A stretch of 64,000 bases of DNA from Galactobacter caseinivorans (GTDB lineage: Bacteria > Actinomycetota > Actinomycetes > Actinomycetales > Micrococcaceae): NCBI RefSeq assembly GCF_003640665.1, contig NZ_QQXL01000004.1, positions 238,858 to 302,857 of the forward strand, in the 5' to 3' direction. Both the position numbers and the translations under genes were made by a program. The stretch's first letter is position 1. Every line of letters begins with the position of its first letter. A model generated the notes under the pieces. It ran no database searches. It saw only the letters and a program-made list of their open reading frames with translations, and was not told the origin of the DNA. This document shows positions 18,915 to 27,769 of the stretch, piece by piece.

Positions 18915-20414
18915 ATGGAACGAGAACCGAGCGGCGATCAGGACGGCGGTGTGGGGGCCGCGCTCCAGTTGGGACGCGGGCTCATGGGTTCCGCTGGCGC
19001 CGGCATCAGCGAAGCCAGCATCGCAGCCGTCAGGGTTTCTGGACCGCGGCGCTGGTGGGGCGGACCGCTGGATGTGGAGGGGCTGGCCCTGGGGTCCACC
19101 CGCTTGGCAGCCGCGGCCGTGGCTGAATTGACTGACCTGCGGGGGCGAATCTCCACGAGCAGTGCGCGCGTGTGCGCCGGATTCGATTCCCTGTCCCGGC
19201 TGCGCGTCATCGACGCCGAGCATCCCGAGGGACGGGCGCCGCAGGGCTTTGCTCCGCTCTCACGCTTCTGGCCCACCGCGGATGGCTGGTTGCGCACCCA
19301 CGCGAATTACCCGCACCACCACGCCGCGCTGCTGCGGGCGCTTGGGCCGGGGGGAGGTGTGGAGGTTGGGGAGGAAGCAGACAGGGTGGGAGCCGTGCTG
19401 GCCCGGCTCACGAGCGCCGAGGCAGAGCGCGCCATCCTCGCCGCCGGTGGGGTGGCCGCGGCATCGCGCTCGGTCATCGCGTGGCGGGCCAGCGCTGCGG
19501 GTGTGGCGGCGGCCGCGGCGGTGGACGCGCACGGGGCGCTGGAGCTCTTGCCGGACGTCGCCCCCGCCCAAGGCGCCTGCCCGGCACAGGACCAGGTGCC
19601 CGGCCCGCGATGGCAACCCCACGGAGCCGGGCAGCGCGGCGCCGGGCAGGGCGGCCCGGCAGCCGTGGCCCCGCTCGCCGGCCTGCGCGTCGTCGAGTTC
19701 ACACGGGTCATAGCGGGCCCCACCGCCACCCGGACCCTGGCCGCGCTGGGCGCGGAGGTGATCCGGATTGATCCGCCGCAGCTGCCGGAGTTGGAGGATC
19801 AGCACCTGGACACGGATGCGGGCAAGCGCGTGATGCACCTTGACCTGCACCGCGACGCGGCCACGGTGCACAGGCACCTGGCGCAGGCGCACGTGATCGT
19901 CACGGGCTACCGCCATAACGCGCTGGCCGCCTTTGGCCTGGACGAGGCCGCGCTGGAGCGCACCCACCCCCATCTGGTGCGCGCCTCCCTCAGCGCGTGG
20001 GGGCCCGGTCCGTGGCAGGAGCGGCGCGGGTTTGACTCGTTGGTGCAGGCCGCCACGGGGATCGCGGGCGCTTACCGGGGCCCCGATGGGCGGCCCGGCG
20101 CCTTGCCGGTGCAGGCGCTGGATCACGCCACGGGACAACTGCTGGTGGCGGGGATCGCAGCGCGGCTGCGGAACCGAGCGGTCGACGGCGTGGGCGGGGG
20201 TTCGGTGCGCACGGCCCTGGCGTGGACGGCGGAGAGCCTGCTGCGCCTGACTGCGCCCACCGGGGTGCCCGTGGGCGAGCTGGAACCGGTGCCTCAGGTG
20301 CGCTGGGAGGGCGTGCAAGGCCGGGTGGCAGAGACGGAGCTGACGCTGCTCGCCTCGCCGTCCGCCCTTAACGTGGATGAGGTGGCGGCCGCGCCCACAG
20401 CGTGGGGCGATTGA
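18915..20414 (+). CDS. CaiB/BaiF family (type III) CoA transferase, two-part
   Basis: 499-residue protein; family III CoA transferases move CoA between organic acids. The canonical N-terminal CaiB motif (RVVEFTRVIAGPTATRTLAA, then LGAEVIRIDPP) is not at the N-terminus but at about residue 257, with RGFDSLVQAATGIAG after it. Residues 40-225 resemble the C-terminal half of the family (DGWLRTHANYPHHHAALL). The halves are joined by a Gly/Ala/Gln-rich linker, so the order looks permuted relative to E. coli Frc/CaiB. ATG 18915 has GGAGG at 18905-18909. Substrate unknown. Confidence 0.75.
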   Translation: MEREPSGDQDGGVGAALQLGRGLMGSAGAGISEASIAAVRVSGPRRWWGGPLDVEGLALGSTRLAAAAVAELTDLRGRISTSSARVCAGFDSLSRLRVIDAEHPEGRAPQGFAPLSRFWPTADGWLRTHANYPHHHAALLRALGPGGGVEVGEEADRVGAVLARLTSAEAERAILAAGGVAAASRSVIAWRASAAGVAAAAAVDAHGALELLPDVAPAQGACPAQDQVPGPRWQPHGAGQRGAGQGGPAAVAPLAGLRVVEFTRVIAGPTATRTLAALGAEVIRIDPPQLPELEDQHLDTDAGKRVMHLDLHRDAATVHRHLAQAHVIVTGYRHNALAAFGLDEAALERTHPHLVRASLSAWGPGPWQERRGFDSLVQAATGIAGAYRGPDGRPGALPVQALDHATGQLLVAGIAARLRNRAVDGVGGGSVRTALAWTAESLLRLTAPTGVPVGELEPVPQVRWEGVQGRVAETELTLLASPSALNVDEVAAAPTAWGD

Positions 20415-20664
20415 GGCGCCGAGCCGGCCATGCGGCGTCGGGCACATGCGCCGGTCGAGAGCACCGCGCGTCAGCGCGTGTTTAAAGTTCATTCGTTCGG
20501 AGGATACCGGGGTGTCGGCCTCGCGTTATAAGCTTGCGGTCGCTTGGGAGGCAGCCGGCCCCCAAGCCCTCCCGCTGATTCCCCTAGGTCCGTGTGCCCT
20601 GCCCGCCGGCACCGCGCGCCGCCACGAACTGTGAGGGTATGGGGCGGAAAGAAGAAGGAAACAC

Positions 20665-22398
20665 ATGCTGTTCAAGCTCATCGCTCGGCATTCAAAGCCA
20701 TACATCGGCTGGATCCTCCTGGTTGTTCTGTTCCAGTTGGCCTCCACCATCACCACCCTTTACCTGCCCTCGCTGAACGCCCAGATCATTGACGAGGGCG
20801 TCATCAAGGGCGACGTTGACCGGATCTGGGAACTCGGCGGCATCATGCTGATCGTCGCGTTCATCCAGGTGATCGTCGCCGTCGCCGCCGTCTACTTCGG
20901 TTCCAAGACGGCCATGGCCGTTGGTCGCGACATCCGCAAGGCCGTCTTTGGCCGCGTCTCAAACTTCTCTGCCCGTGAGGTCAATAAGTTTGGCGCCGCA
21001 ACGCTGATCACCCGTGGTTCCAATGACGTTCAGCAGATCCAGATGCTGGTCCTGCTTGGCCTGAACTTCATGGTCAACGCGCCCATCATGTGCATCGGCG
21101 GAATCATCATGGCGCTGCGCGAGGACGCCGGGCTGTCGTGGCTGGTGTGGGTCTCCGTGCCGCTGCTGTTCCTGGTGGTGGGCCTGCTGGTCATCAAGCT
21201 CATGCCGCTCTTCCGCGAGAACCAGACGCGCCTTGACGGCATCAACGGCGTGCTGCGTGAGCAGATCACCGGCATCCGCGTGGTCCGCGCGTTCACGCGT
21301 GAGAAGCACGAGTCCAAGCGCTTTGCCGGTGCGAATGAGGACCTGACCAAGGTCGGCGTGCGCGTGGGCAACCTGTTTGTGCTCATGTTCCCGCTCATCA
21401 TGCTGATCCTGGAGGGCGCCACCACGGCGGTCCTGTGGTTCGGTGGGCACCGCGTGGACAGCGGCGACATTCAGGTCGGTTCGCTGACCGCGTTCATGCA
21501 GTACCTCATGCAGATTCTGACCGCGGTCATGATGGGCACGTTCATGGCCATGATGATTCCCCGCGCCATGGTCTCCGCAGAGCGCGTGGGAGAGGTGCTG
21601 GACACCGAGCCCTCCATCACGGACGCGACCGTGGACGTTGACCCAGTCCCGGGCGCGCCCGCCGTGGAGTTTCGCGGCGTGAGCTTTGGCTACCCGGGTG
21701 CAGAGAAGAACGTGGTGAACCGCCTCAACTTCACGGCTGAGGTGGGTAAGACCACCGCCATCATCGGCTCCACCGGCTCCGGCAAGACCACGCTGCTGAA
21801 CCTGATTCCCCGCCTGTATGACGCGGATGAGGGAGAGGTGCTGATCAACGGCGTCTCCACCCAGCAGATGACCCGCCAGCGCCTGTCGCAGACCATCGCG
21901 GCCGTGCCCCAGAAGCCGTTCCTGTTCTCCGGAACCGTGGCCACCAACCTGCGCTTTGGCGCGCAGAAGGCCACGGAGGAGGAGCTGTGGGAGGCGCTGA
22001 CGGTGGCCCAGGCCACCGACTTTGTCACCGAACGAGAGGGCAAGCTTGACTCGCCCATCTCGCAGGGCGGCACCAACGTGTCCGGCGGGCAGCGTCAGCG
22101 CCTATGCATTGCGCGCGCGCTGGCGTCCAAGCCGCAGGTGTACCTCTTTGATGACTCCTTCTCCGCCTTGGACGTGGCGACGGATGCCCGCCTGCGGGCG
22201 GCCCTGGCAGAGCCCACCAAGAACGCGGCGGTGATTGTGGTGGCGCAGCGCGTCTCCACCATCATCGAGGCGGATCAGATCCTGGTGCTTGAGCACGGGG
22301 AGATCGTCGCCAGGGGCACCCACGAGGAACTCGTGGAGTCCTCAGAGACGTACCAACAGATTGTCCAGTCCCAGATCAGCGCGGAGGAGGTGGCCTGA
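20665..22398 (+). CDS. Heterodimeric ABC exporter, subunit 1 (degenerate ATP site)
   Basis: 577-residue half-transporter: six-helix exporter domain (about 1-320) then ABC ATPase. Walker A GSTGSGKTT near 368, signature VSGGQRQR near 471, Walker B VYLFDDSFSALD near 491. Asp replaces the catalytic Glu after the Walker B Asp, the mark of the non-hydrolysing site in heterodimeric exporters such as TM287/288. AAGGA precedes the ATG. The stop overlaps the partner's start (TGATG). Probable role: drug or lipid export. Confidence 0.9.
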   Translation: MLFKLIARHSKPYIGWILLVVLFQLASTITTLYLPSLNAQIIDEGVIKGDVDRIWELGGIMLIVAFIQVIVAVAAVYFGSKTAMAVGRDIRKAVFGRVSNFSAREVNKFGAATLITRGSNDVQQIQMLVLLGLNFMVNAPIMCIGGIIMALREDAGLSWLVWVSVPLLFLVVGLLVIKLMPLFRENQTRLDGINGVLREQITGIRVVRAFTREKHESKRFAGANEDLTKVGVRVGNLFVLMFPLIMLILEGATTAVLWFGGHRVDSGDIQVGSLTAFMQYLMQILTAVMMGTFMAMMIPRAMVSAERVGEVLDTEPSITDATVDVDPVPGAPAVEFRGVSFGYPGAEKNVVNRLNFTAEVGKTTAIIGSTGSGKTTLLNLIPRLYDADEGEVLINGVSTQQMTRQRLSQTIAAVPQKPFLFSGTVATNLRFGAQKATEEELWEALTVAQATDFVTEREGKLDSPISQGGTNVSGGQRQRLCIARALASKPQVYLFDDSFSALDVATDARLRAALAEPTKNAAVIVVAQRVSTIIEADQILVLEHGEIVARGTHEELVESSETYQQIVQSQISAEEVA

Positions 22399-24515
22399 TG
22401 AGCCCCAAGAAGAAGAGCCAGGAGCTCAAGAGTGAGACCGCCGCCGTGCAGGCAGCGGAGGGCAAGAACGCCACGGAGGCACCGGAGACGGAAGCCTTTG
22501 ATATGAACATGGACGATGGCTTTGGTGGCCAGCAGTCCGTGCGCAAGGCAGAGAACTTCTGGCCCAGCGCCAAGCGGTTGCTGAGCCTGCTTTCCCCCTA
22601 CAAGGTCCAGCTCTCCGGAGTGTTCTTGTTGGTGGCCGTCTCTGTGGTCTTCAACGTGGTGGCGCCCAAGGTCATGGGCCGCGCCATGGACATCATCGTT
22701 GGCGGACTGGTGGGGCGAAACATGCCCACCGGGATCACCAAGGAACAGGCCATTGAGGGCCTCCGCGCCCAGGGGCAGACCGAGGAAGCCGACCGCCTGA
22801 GCCACATGGTCTTCACGCCCGGACAGGGCATCGACTTTGTGGCGCTGGGCAATGTGCTCATCACCGTGCTCATGCTGTACGTGCTGGCCTCACTGTTCAT
22901 GTGGGCCCAGGGCTGGCTGCTCAACCGCCTGGTGATGAAGGTGGTGCGCAAGCTGCGCGACGACGTGGCGAACAAGCTCAACCGCTTGCCGCTGAACTAC
23001 TTCGATCCGCGCCAGCGCGGAGACGTGCTCTCCCGCGTCACCAATGACGTGGACAACATCCAGCAGGCGCTGCAGCAGGCCCTGAGCCAGCTGGTCTCCT
23101 CCGTCTTCACCGTCATCGGCATCATCATCATGATGTTTGTGGTCTCCTGGCAGCTGGCCCTGATTGCGCTCGTTGCGCTGCCGCTCACCGCAGTGGTCAT
23201 GGCGGGAATCGGCAAGCCAAGCCAGAAGAAGTTTGTGGCGCAGTGGAAGGCAACGGGTGCCCTGAACGGGCAGATCGAGGAGTCCTTCTCCGGTCACGAA
23301 CTGGTCAAGGTCTTTGGTCGCGAGCAGGACATGATGGACCGCTTCGAGGAGCGCAACCAGGAGCTGTACAAGGCGGCCTTTGGTGCGCAGGCGCTGTCCA
23401 TGTCCATGATGCCGGTCATGATGTTTGTGACTTACCTGTCCTACGTCGGCATTGCCGTGGTGGGTGGCCTGCGCGTCGCCGCCGGGCAGATGAGCCTGGG
23501 CGACGCCACGGCGTTCATCCAGTATTCGCGCCAGTTCACGCAGCCCCTCTCCGAGATTGCGGGCGTCGCGAACATGCTCCAGTCCGGAGTGGCCTCCGCG
23601 GAGCGCACCTTTGAGCTCCTGGATGCCGATGAGGAGTCCCAGGAGGAGGCAACGGCCCACCTGCCGCAGCAGACCGAGGGCCGTGTGGAGTTCCAGAACG
23701 TCTCCTTCTCCTACTCGGAGGACAAGCCGCTCATCGAGGAGCTCTCCTTTGAGGCGGATCCGGGGCACACGGTGGCCATCGTTGGTCCCACGGGTGCGGG
23801 TAAGACCACGCTCGTGAACCTGGTGATGCGCTTCTACGAGCTCAACGCCGGGCGCATCCTGTTGGATGGCGTGGATACCCGCGAGCTCTCCCGCCAGGAG
23901 CTGCGCTCCAAGGTGGGCATGGTGTTGCAAGATGCCTGGCTCTTTGGCGGAACCATCATGGACAACATCCGCTACGGGCGCCTGGACGCCACCGACGAGG
24001 AGGTCATCGCGGCCGCGAAGGCCACCTATGTGGATCGCTTTGTGGGTGCGTTGCCAGATGGCTACGACACCATCTTGGATGAGGAGGCGACCAACGTTTC
24101 CACGGGCGAGCGCCAGCTCATCACCATTGCGCGTGCCTTTGTCTCCAACCCGAGCCTGCTCATCTTGGATGAGGCCACCAGCTCGGTGGATACGCGCACG
24201 GAGCTGTTGGTCCAGCAGGCCATGAAGGCCCTGCGCTCGGATCGCACCAGCTTTGTGATTGCGCACCGACTCTCCACCATTCGCGATGCGGACACCATCT
24301 TGGTGATGGAGTCCGGTCGCATTGTGGAGCAGGGCAGCCACGAGGATCTACTGGCCGCGATGGGTGCCTACTACCGTCTCTACATGTCCCAGTTTGTGGG
24401 GCCGGCTGATACGGAGATGGCGGAGGAGGACCGGGTGGCGGCAGAGGTGCTGGCCACCGGCGCTTTGCCGATTGTCCCGGCGGCGCAGGAGCCCTCCACG
24501 CAGGACGACGCCTAG
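22398..24515 (+). CDS. Heterodimeric ABC exporter, subunit 2
   Basis: 705-residue partner with a charged ~55-residue N-terminal extension, an exporter domain with an extra-cytoplasmic insertion between the first two helices (about 110-140), and an ATPase domain: Walker A GPTGAGKTT near 464, signature VSTGERQ near 566 (departing from LSGGQ), Walker B LLILDEATSSVD near 588 with the catalytic Glu intact. Its degenerate signature faces subunit 1's Glu-less site, and subunit 1's good signature faces this competent Walker B: the expected asymmetric pair. Confidence 0.9.
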   Translation: MSPKKKSQELKSETAAVQAAEGKNATEAPETEAFDMNMDDGFGGQQSVRKAENFWPSAKRLLSLLSPYKVQLSGVFLLVAVSVVFNVVAPKVMGRAMDIIVGGLVGRNMPTGITKEQAIEGLRAQGQTEEADRLSHMVFTPGQGIDFVALGNVLITVLMLYVLASLFMWAQGWLLNRLVMKVVRKLRDDVANKLNRLPLNYFDPRQRGDVLSRVTNDVDNIQQALQQALSQLVSSVFTVIGIIIMMFVVSWQLALIALVALPLTAVVMAGIGKPSQKKFVAQWKATGALNGQIEESFSGHELVKVFGREQDMMDRFEERNQELYKAAFGAQALSMSMMPVMMFVTYLSYVGIAVVGGLRVAAGQMSLGDATAFIQYSRQFTQPLSEIAGVANMLQSGVASAERTFELLDADEESQEEATAHLPQQTEGRVEFQNVSFSYSEDKPLIEELSFEADPGHTVAIVGPTGAGKTTLVNLVMRFYELNAGRILLDGVDTRELSRQELRSKVGMVLQDAWLFGGTIMDNIRYGRLDATDEEVIAAAKATYVDRFVGALPDGYDTILDEEATNVSTGERQLITIARAFVSNPSLLILDEATSSVDTRTELLVQQAMKALRSDRTSFVIAHRLSTIRDADTILVMESGRIVEQGSHEDLLAAMGAYYRLYMSQFVGPADTEMAEEDRVAAEVLATGALPIVPAAQEPSTQDDA

Positions 24516-24519
24516 CCCA

Positions 24520-24580
24520 ACGGACCCTCAGGTCCGTTTCACGAGGCCGTGCGGCGCACTCCAGCGCCGCACGGCCTCGT
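24520..24580 (+). terminator. Tandem hairpins after the ABC exporter
   Basis: A 7-bp hairpin ACGGACC/GGTCCGT (24520-24537) starting five bases beyond the stop, then a perfect 17-bp stem (24541-24557 with 24564-24580, loop ACTCCA). There is no U-tract, as often in high-GC actinobacterial terminators. Confidence 0.7.
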
Positions 24581-24826
24581 GCCATGTGGGCGCCTCGAGG
24601 ACACGAGGCAAGCGCTTGCGCCCAAAGTGTCCACATGCTGGACAACGGGTGATATTTGTTTGATCTGCGACTTCACTGCGCTCGCGGTCGGACTGTCAAC
24701 TCTTGACTGATTTGTGGCTTGTTGTGACAAGCCGCCGCAGGACGGGAACAATGCGTCAGGTGTCGGATACTTTCGCATCGGGTTACCGGCGCGAAAAATA
24801 TGAAACGTGACGGCGTTAGTCAATTA

Positions 24827-25156
24827 GGGGCATGGCATCGACTCGCTCCGTGGAATCGTCGGGGCGCGGGCGGGTTGTGGCAGGGTCGTTGGCCTGCCAA
24901 ACTCTGGTTTAGCCACTCAACGCGATGGGGGGTAGCAGACCGGCCGGGGGAACTAAGGCCGGGTGCTGTTGCTTCGCGGGGGGAGTGGTGGTGCGCCAGA
25001 CGGGCGGCATATGGGGTGGAATTTTGAGGAAGGCCACCCCCTTTGCTTCCCCTGAGTGCGTCACGTGATGCGGGGCCAGTAGGCCCAAGGTACGGGGGTA
25101 CCGATGCATCACGCGAAGCGGGACGGGCCTCAGGCTCGTCCCGCTTCGCCATGTCT
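24827..25156 (+). ncRNA. Candidate structured RNA (or long mRNA leader)
   Basis: No credible ORF, yet perfect helices follow one another: closing pair CATGGC (24831-24836) with GCCATG (25148-25153), extendable with G-U pairs; TGGCAGG/CCTGCCA (24878-24899); CCGGCC/GGCCGG (24940-24962); GGGGTGG/CCACCCC (25013-25040); a three-way junction from CGTGATGC/GCATCACG (25064-25113) enclosing GGGCC/GGCCC (25073-25086) and GGTAC/GTACC (25089-25102); then a 12-bp stem 25114-25125 with 25137-25148. I do not recognise RNase P RNA, tmRNA, SRP RNA or a known riboswitch. It may be a free RNA ending in the last hairpin, or the leader of the gene at 25182. Strand is presumed. The less GC-rich stretch 24600-24826 upstream also carries a 12-base palindrome (24608-24619). 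Confidence 0.4.
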
Positions 25157-25181
25157 GGCCCGCACCGTGTTGACTAGAACC

Positions 25182-25856
25182 ATGTCTGCCTCACGTTCGG
25201 TCCAGCCCGCCACACCCCGCGTCCCCCTGGCGGAGCCCAGCTCCTCGCATCACGTGCTGGGGTGGGATGAGATGGGCCTAGGCGGCGAGTTCGACGGCGC
25301 TCGGCTAGAGGGCGCGAGCGGCGCCACAGACCTGAGTGATGTCACGTTCCGAGACTGCGTGGTGGCCCGCGCGGACCTCTCCGGGGCGGACCTGACGCGC
25401 AGCCGCTGGGAGGGCAGCCTGCTGGAGGGCGTCTTTGCTGATGAACTCCGGGCGGGAAAGTCCTCGTGGCGCAACGTGATGTTGCGGCAGTCCCGGATGG
25501 GCGTGCTTGATCTGGTGGACGCCAAGGTGCAGGCCGTGCGGATCGGCGGGGCCAAGCTGGGCCGCGTTGACCTGCGCAGGGCCATCGTCACGGATCTGCT
25601 GATCGAGGACGCCGTGATTGAGGAGTTGGACCTGGACGAGGCCAAGGCCACCAGGATCTCCTTCTCAGAGGTGCACATTGGCCGTCTGAGCCTGCACGGC
25701 AGCGTTTTGAAGGACGTGGACCTGCGCGGCGCGCGGCTGGCGGGAGTGGGTCCCGTCATGGGCCTGCGCGGCGCCATCATCACCGACTGGCAGCTGCAGG
25801 AGCTGGCGCCGGCGCTGGCCGCGGATCTCGGGTTGCGCGTGCTGGGCGAGGGCTGA
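25182..25856 (+). CDS. Pentapeptide-repeat-like protein
   Basis: 224 residues folding as a right-handed beta-helix, judged from spaced A-D-L-S/x repeats (RADLSGADLTRSRWEGSLL, then KLGRVDLRRAIV and VDLRGARLAG). Such proteins include DNA mimics that protect gyrase and many of unknown role. The ATG at 25182 has no Shine-Dalgarno; GTG 25167 is in frame. The candidate structured RNA ends 26 bases upstream. Function unassigned. Confidence 0.75.
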   Translation: MSASRSVQPATPRVPLAEPSSSHHVLGWDEMGLGGEFDGARLEGASGATDLSDVTFRDCVVARADLSGADLTRSRWEGSLLEGVFADELRAGKSSWRNVMLRQSRMGVLDLVDAKVQAVRIGGAKLGRVDLRRAIVTDLLIEDAVIEELDLDEAKATRISFSEVHIGRLSLHGSVLKDVDLRGARLAGVGPVMGLRGAIITDWQLQELAPALAADLGLRVLGEG

Positions 25857-25959
25857 GCGGGCCCGACCGAGGGCTGGTGGGCGCACATGCGCTGCCGTTC
25901 GCTCCACAATCTGCTTGGAGCACATATCAAACAGCATTATCTTGGCCCGTTATGGGAGG

Positions 25960-26868
25960 ATGACGCTCGTGTGGTCAGAGAACTCAGCGTATAAATCCGG
26001 CAAAGACCTGGGCCGGAACGTCCTGGATCCCTACCTCTCTGACGCCCAATTGCGCCGGGAGGTCATCCTTCGCATGCGCAGCCAGTTCACACCTCGCAAG
26101 ACGGTGGCGGAGGGCAACGCGGAGGCGATGGCCAGCCTCTGCGGCGTCACGATCCTTGTGACCATCCTGGTGGGCGGTGCCATGGTGCTGACCAGGTTCC
26201 CGGGGCTGTTTCCCGGATTCGGCACATCGGTGTCAGAGGCCGTCCTGAGGACGCTTCCCTCGCAGGCCGTGGATCCCGTGCTCTGGGGCATGGTGGCGCT
26301 GCTCATCCTTGTGGTGGCGCTGACCGTACGCAGCACTCGCCGGGCCAAGGCCTCCCGCAAACGGGCGCGGCAGCGGCTGGCCAATGCCGCCGTCGCGGGT
26401 GCCATGGACGCCATCCACCGGCGCCGGGGCGTGGGCACCACCCGAACGGCGGTACCCGCGCCGGCTGGCGGTTTTGGTGCCCCGGCTCCGCGACACTACG
26501 AGATCACGCCGCTGGAGGCGGAGACGCTCGCGGCTGAGTGGATGCGCTTCATGGGCGAGTCCTCTGCACAGACCACCGCCGCCACGGGTGATGGCGGCAT
26601 CGATGTGGAAGGCCACTTCTACGTGGCGCAGGTGAAGCACTATGCGGGCAGCGTCGGTGTGAAGGACATCCGCGAGTTTGCCGGTGTGGTGAATCATGAC
26701 CCCCGCGGGCGCAAGGGCCTCTTCTTCACGCGAACCGGCTACGCTCCCGGCGCCTTGGCCTTTGCCGAGCAATCAGGGATCGCCCTCTTCCGCTACGACG
26801 CCGCGGCGGGCACCCTGCAGGCCGTGAACACCCATGCGCAGCGGCTGCAAGCCAACGGGCTGGGCTGA
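25960..26868 (+). CDS. Membrane-anchored Mrr-like restriction endonuclease
   Basis: About 302 residues. Two hydrophobic helices (about 52-75 and 100-120) precede an Arg/Lys-rich segment and a C-terminal Mrr_cat-type PD-(D/E)xK nuclease domain. Catalytic signature: GDGGIDVEGHFYVAQVKHY, with the Asp and the QxK of Mrr enzymes, followed by KDIREFAGVV and KGLFFTRTGY. Start ambiguous: ATG 25960 abuts GGGAGG, while GTG 25969 has ideal spacing. No methyltransferase is nearby, as expected for an Mrr-type nuclease that cuts modified DNA. Defence or DNA quality control is likely. Confidence 0.8.
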   Translation: MTLVWSENSAYKSGKDLGRNVLDPYLSDAQLRREVILRMRSQFTPRKTVAEGNAEAMASLCGVTILVTILVGGAMVLTRFPGLFPGFGTSVSEAVLRTLPSQAVDPVLWGMVALLILVVALTVRSTRRAKASRKRARQRLANAAVAGAMDAIHRRRGVGTTRTAVPAPAGGFGAPAPRHYEITPLEAETLAAEWMRFMGESSAQTTAATGDGGIDVEGHFYVAQVKHYAGSVGVKDIREFAGVVNHDPRGRKGLFFTRTGYAPGALAFAEQSGIALFRYDAAAGTLQAVNTHAQRLQANGLG

Positions 26869-26936
26869 GAAGCCGGCCGGGCGCGCCCGGTGAGCCGCGC
26901 AACCGCGTACCGCGCGGCGTCGGGCACCGATCTACG

Positions 26937-27761
26937 ATGGACCCTATGAGCTACCCGGCCCACTTCGCCCCGACCCCGTACCCGCCCGCCATGCCGGCGC
27001 CGCGCAAGCGTCCCCGGCATCCCGAGGCCAAGCTGGGCCGTTTTTCTGTCATGGACTGGGTCACCTTTGCCTTTTACGTGGGGCTCATGTTTGTGCTCCC
27101 CTTGGCGCTGACTGCGCTTCTGGGGGACGCGGCTGCGGAGGCGGAGGCCGCCGCCGCGGATGAGGACCAATTCTCTAGCTTTGTGGTCAATTTTGGGATG
27201 TACGCCATCCTCGTGACCCTCACGCTCTTTGCCTTGGGCAGGGAGCTGTGGCGCTCCTTCAAGACCTTCCTTTGGTACCCCTGGGCCAAGTTCTGCGGGC
27301 TCCCGGCGGCGTGGTTTGCGACCATCATCGCGACCGCCGTCCTGGTGGCTCTGGCGGCTGCCGCCAGCGGCGTCGGCCTTGACGGCGTCAATCAGAGCCA
27401 AAATCAGGACGCCGCAACCGCCATGATGCAGGCCATTCCGTGGCCGCTCATGGTGCTGATGGTGGGCCTCATGGGACCGCTCGTGGAGGAGTACATCTTC
27501 CGGCATCTCTTGGTGGGCAAGCTCTCGCGCTGGATCAATCCTTGGGTGCTGGTGGTGCTGTCAGCGCTGGTGTTCATGTCCCTGCACTTCATCGGCAAGG
27601 AATGGCCCACTCTGATGACGGGATTGCCGTACTTGCTGATGGGCATCTCCTTTGGTGCGGGCTATGTGCTCTCAGGAAAATCCATCGCCTACTCCTATTG
27701 CATGCACGCCTTTTCTAATTGCATGGCGCTGCTGTTGACCTACACCACCGCCGGGGCCTGA
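26937..27761 (+). CDS. CPBP-family intramembrane metalloprotease (CAAX-type)
   Basis: 274 residues, about seven to eight hydrophobic segments after a Pro-rich cytosolic head. Catalytic motifs of the Abi/CPBP family are present: EEYIFRH (EExxxR), FMSLHF (FxxxH) and the later HAFSN. ATG 26937; ATG 26946 is possible. The MFS gene begins 8 bases after the stop, so the two are probably cotranscribed. Substrates unknown; relatives act in bacteriocin immunity or membrane protein processing. Confidence 0.85.
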   Translation: MDPMSYPAHFAPTPYPPAMPAPRKRPRHPEAKLGRFSVMDWVTFAFYVGLMFVLPLALTALLGDAAAEAEAAAADEDQFSSFVVNFGMYAILVTLTLFALGRELWRSFKTFLWYPWAKFCGLPAAWFATIIATAVLVALAAAASGVGLDGVNQSQNQDAATAMMQAIPWPLMVLMVGLMGPLVEEYIFRHLLVGKLSRWINPWVLVVLSALVFMSLHFIGKEWPTLMTGLPYLLMGISFGAGYVLSGKSIAYSYCMHAFSNCMALLLTYTTAGA

Positions 27762-27769
27762 TCCTCGAG

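Noticed and set aside
24608-24619. Palindrome GCAAGCGCTTGC resembling a LacI-family operator
   Set aside because: It lies 28 bases after a terminator, with no promoter or sugar gene next to it and no second copy noticed. Too short to claim.
24820-25152. 110-residue minus-strand ORF across the candidate RNA
   Set aside because: Weak third-position bias compared with neighbours, no recognisable motif, and it overlaps the helices. Treated as a chance frame.
25960-26868. Complete restriction-modification system
   Set aside because: No methyltransferase or specificity gene nearby; Mrr-type enzymes act alone.
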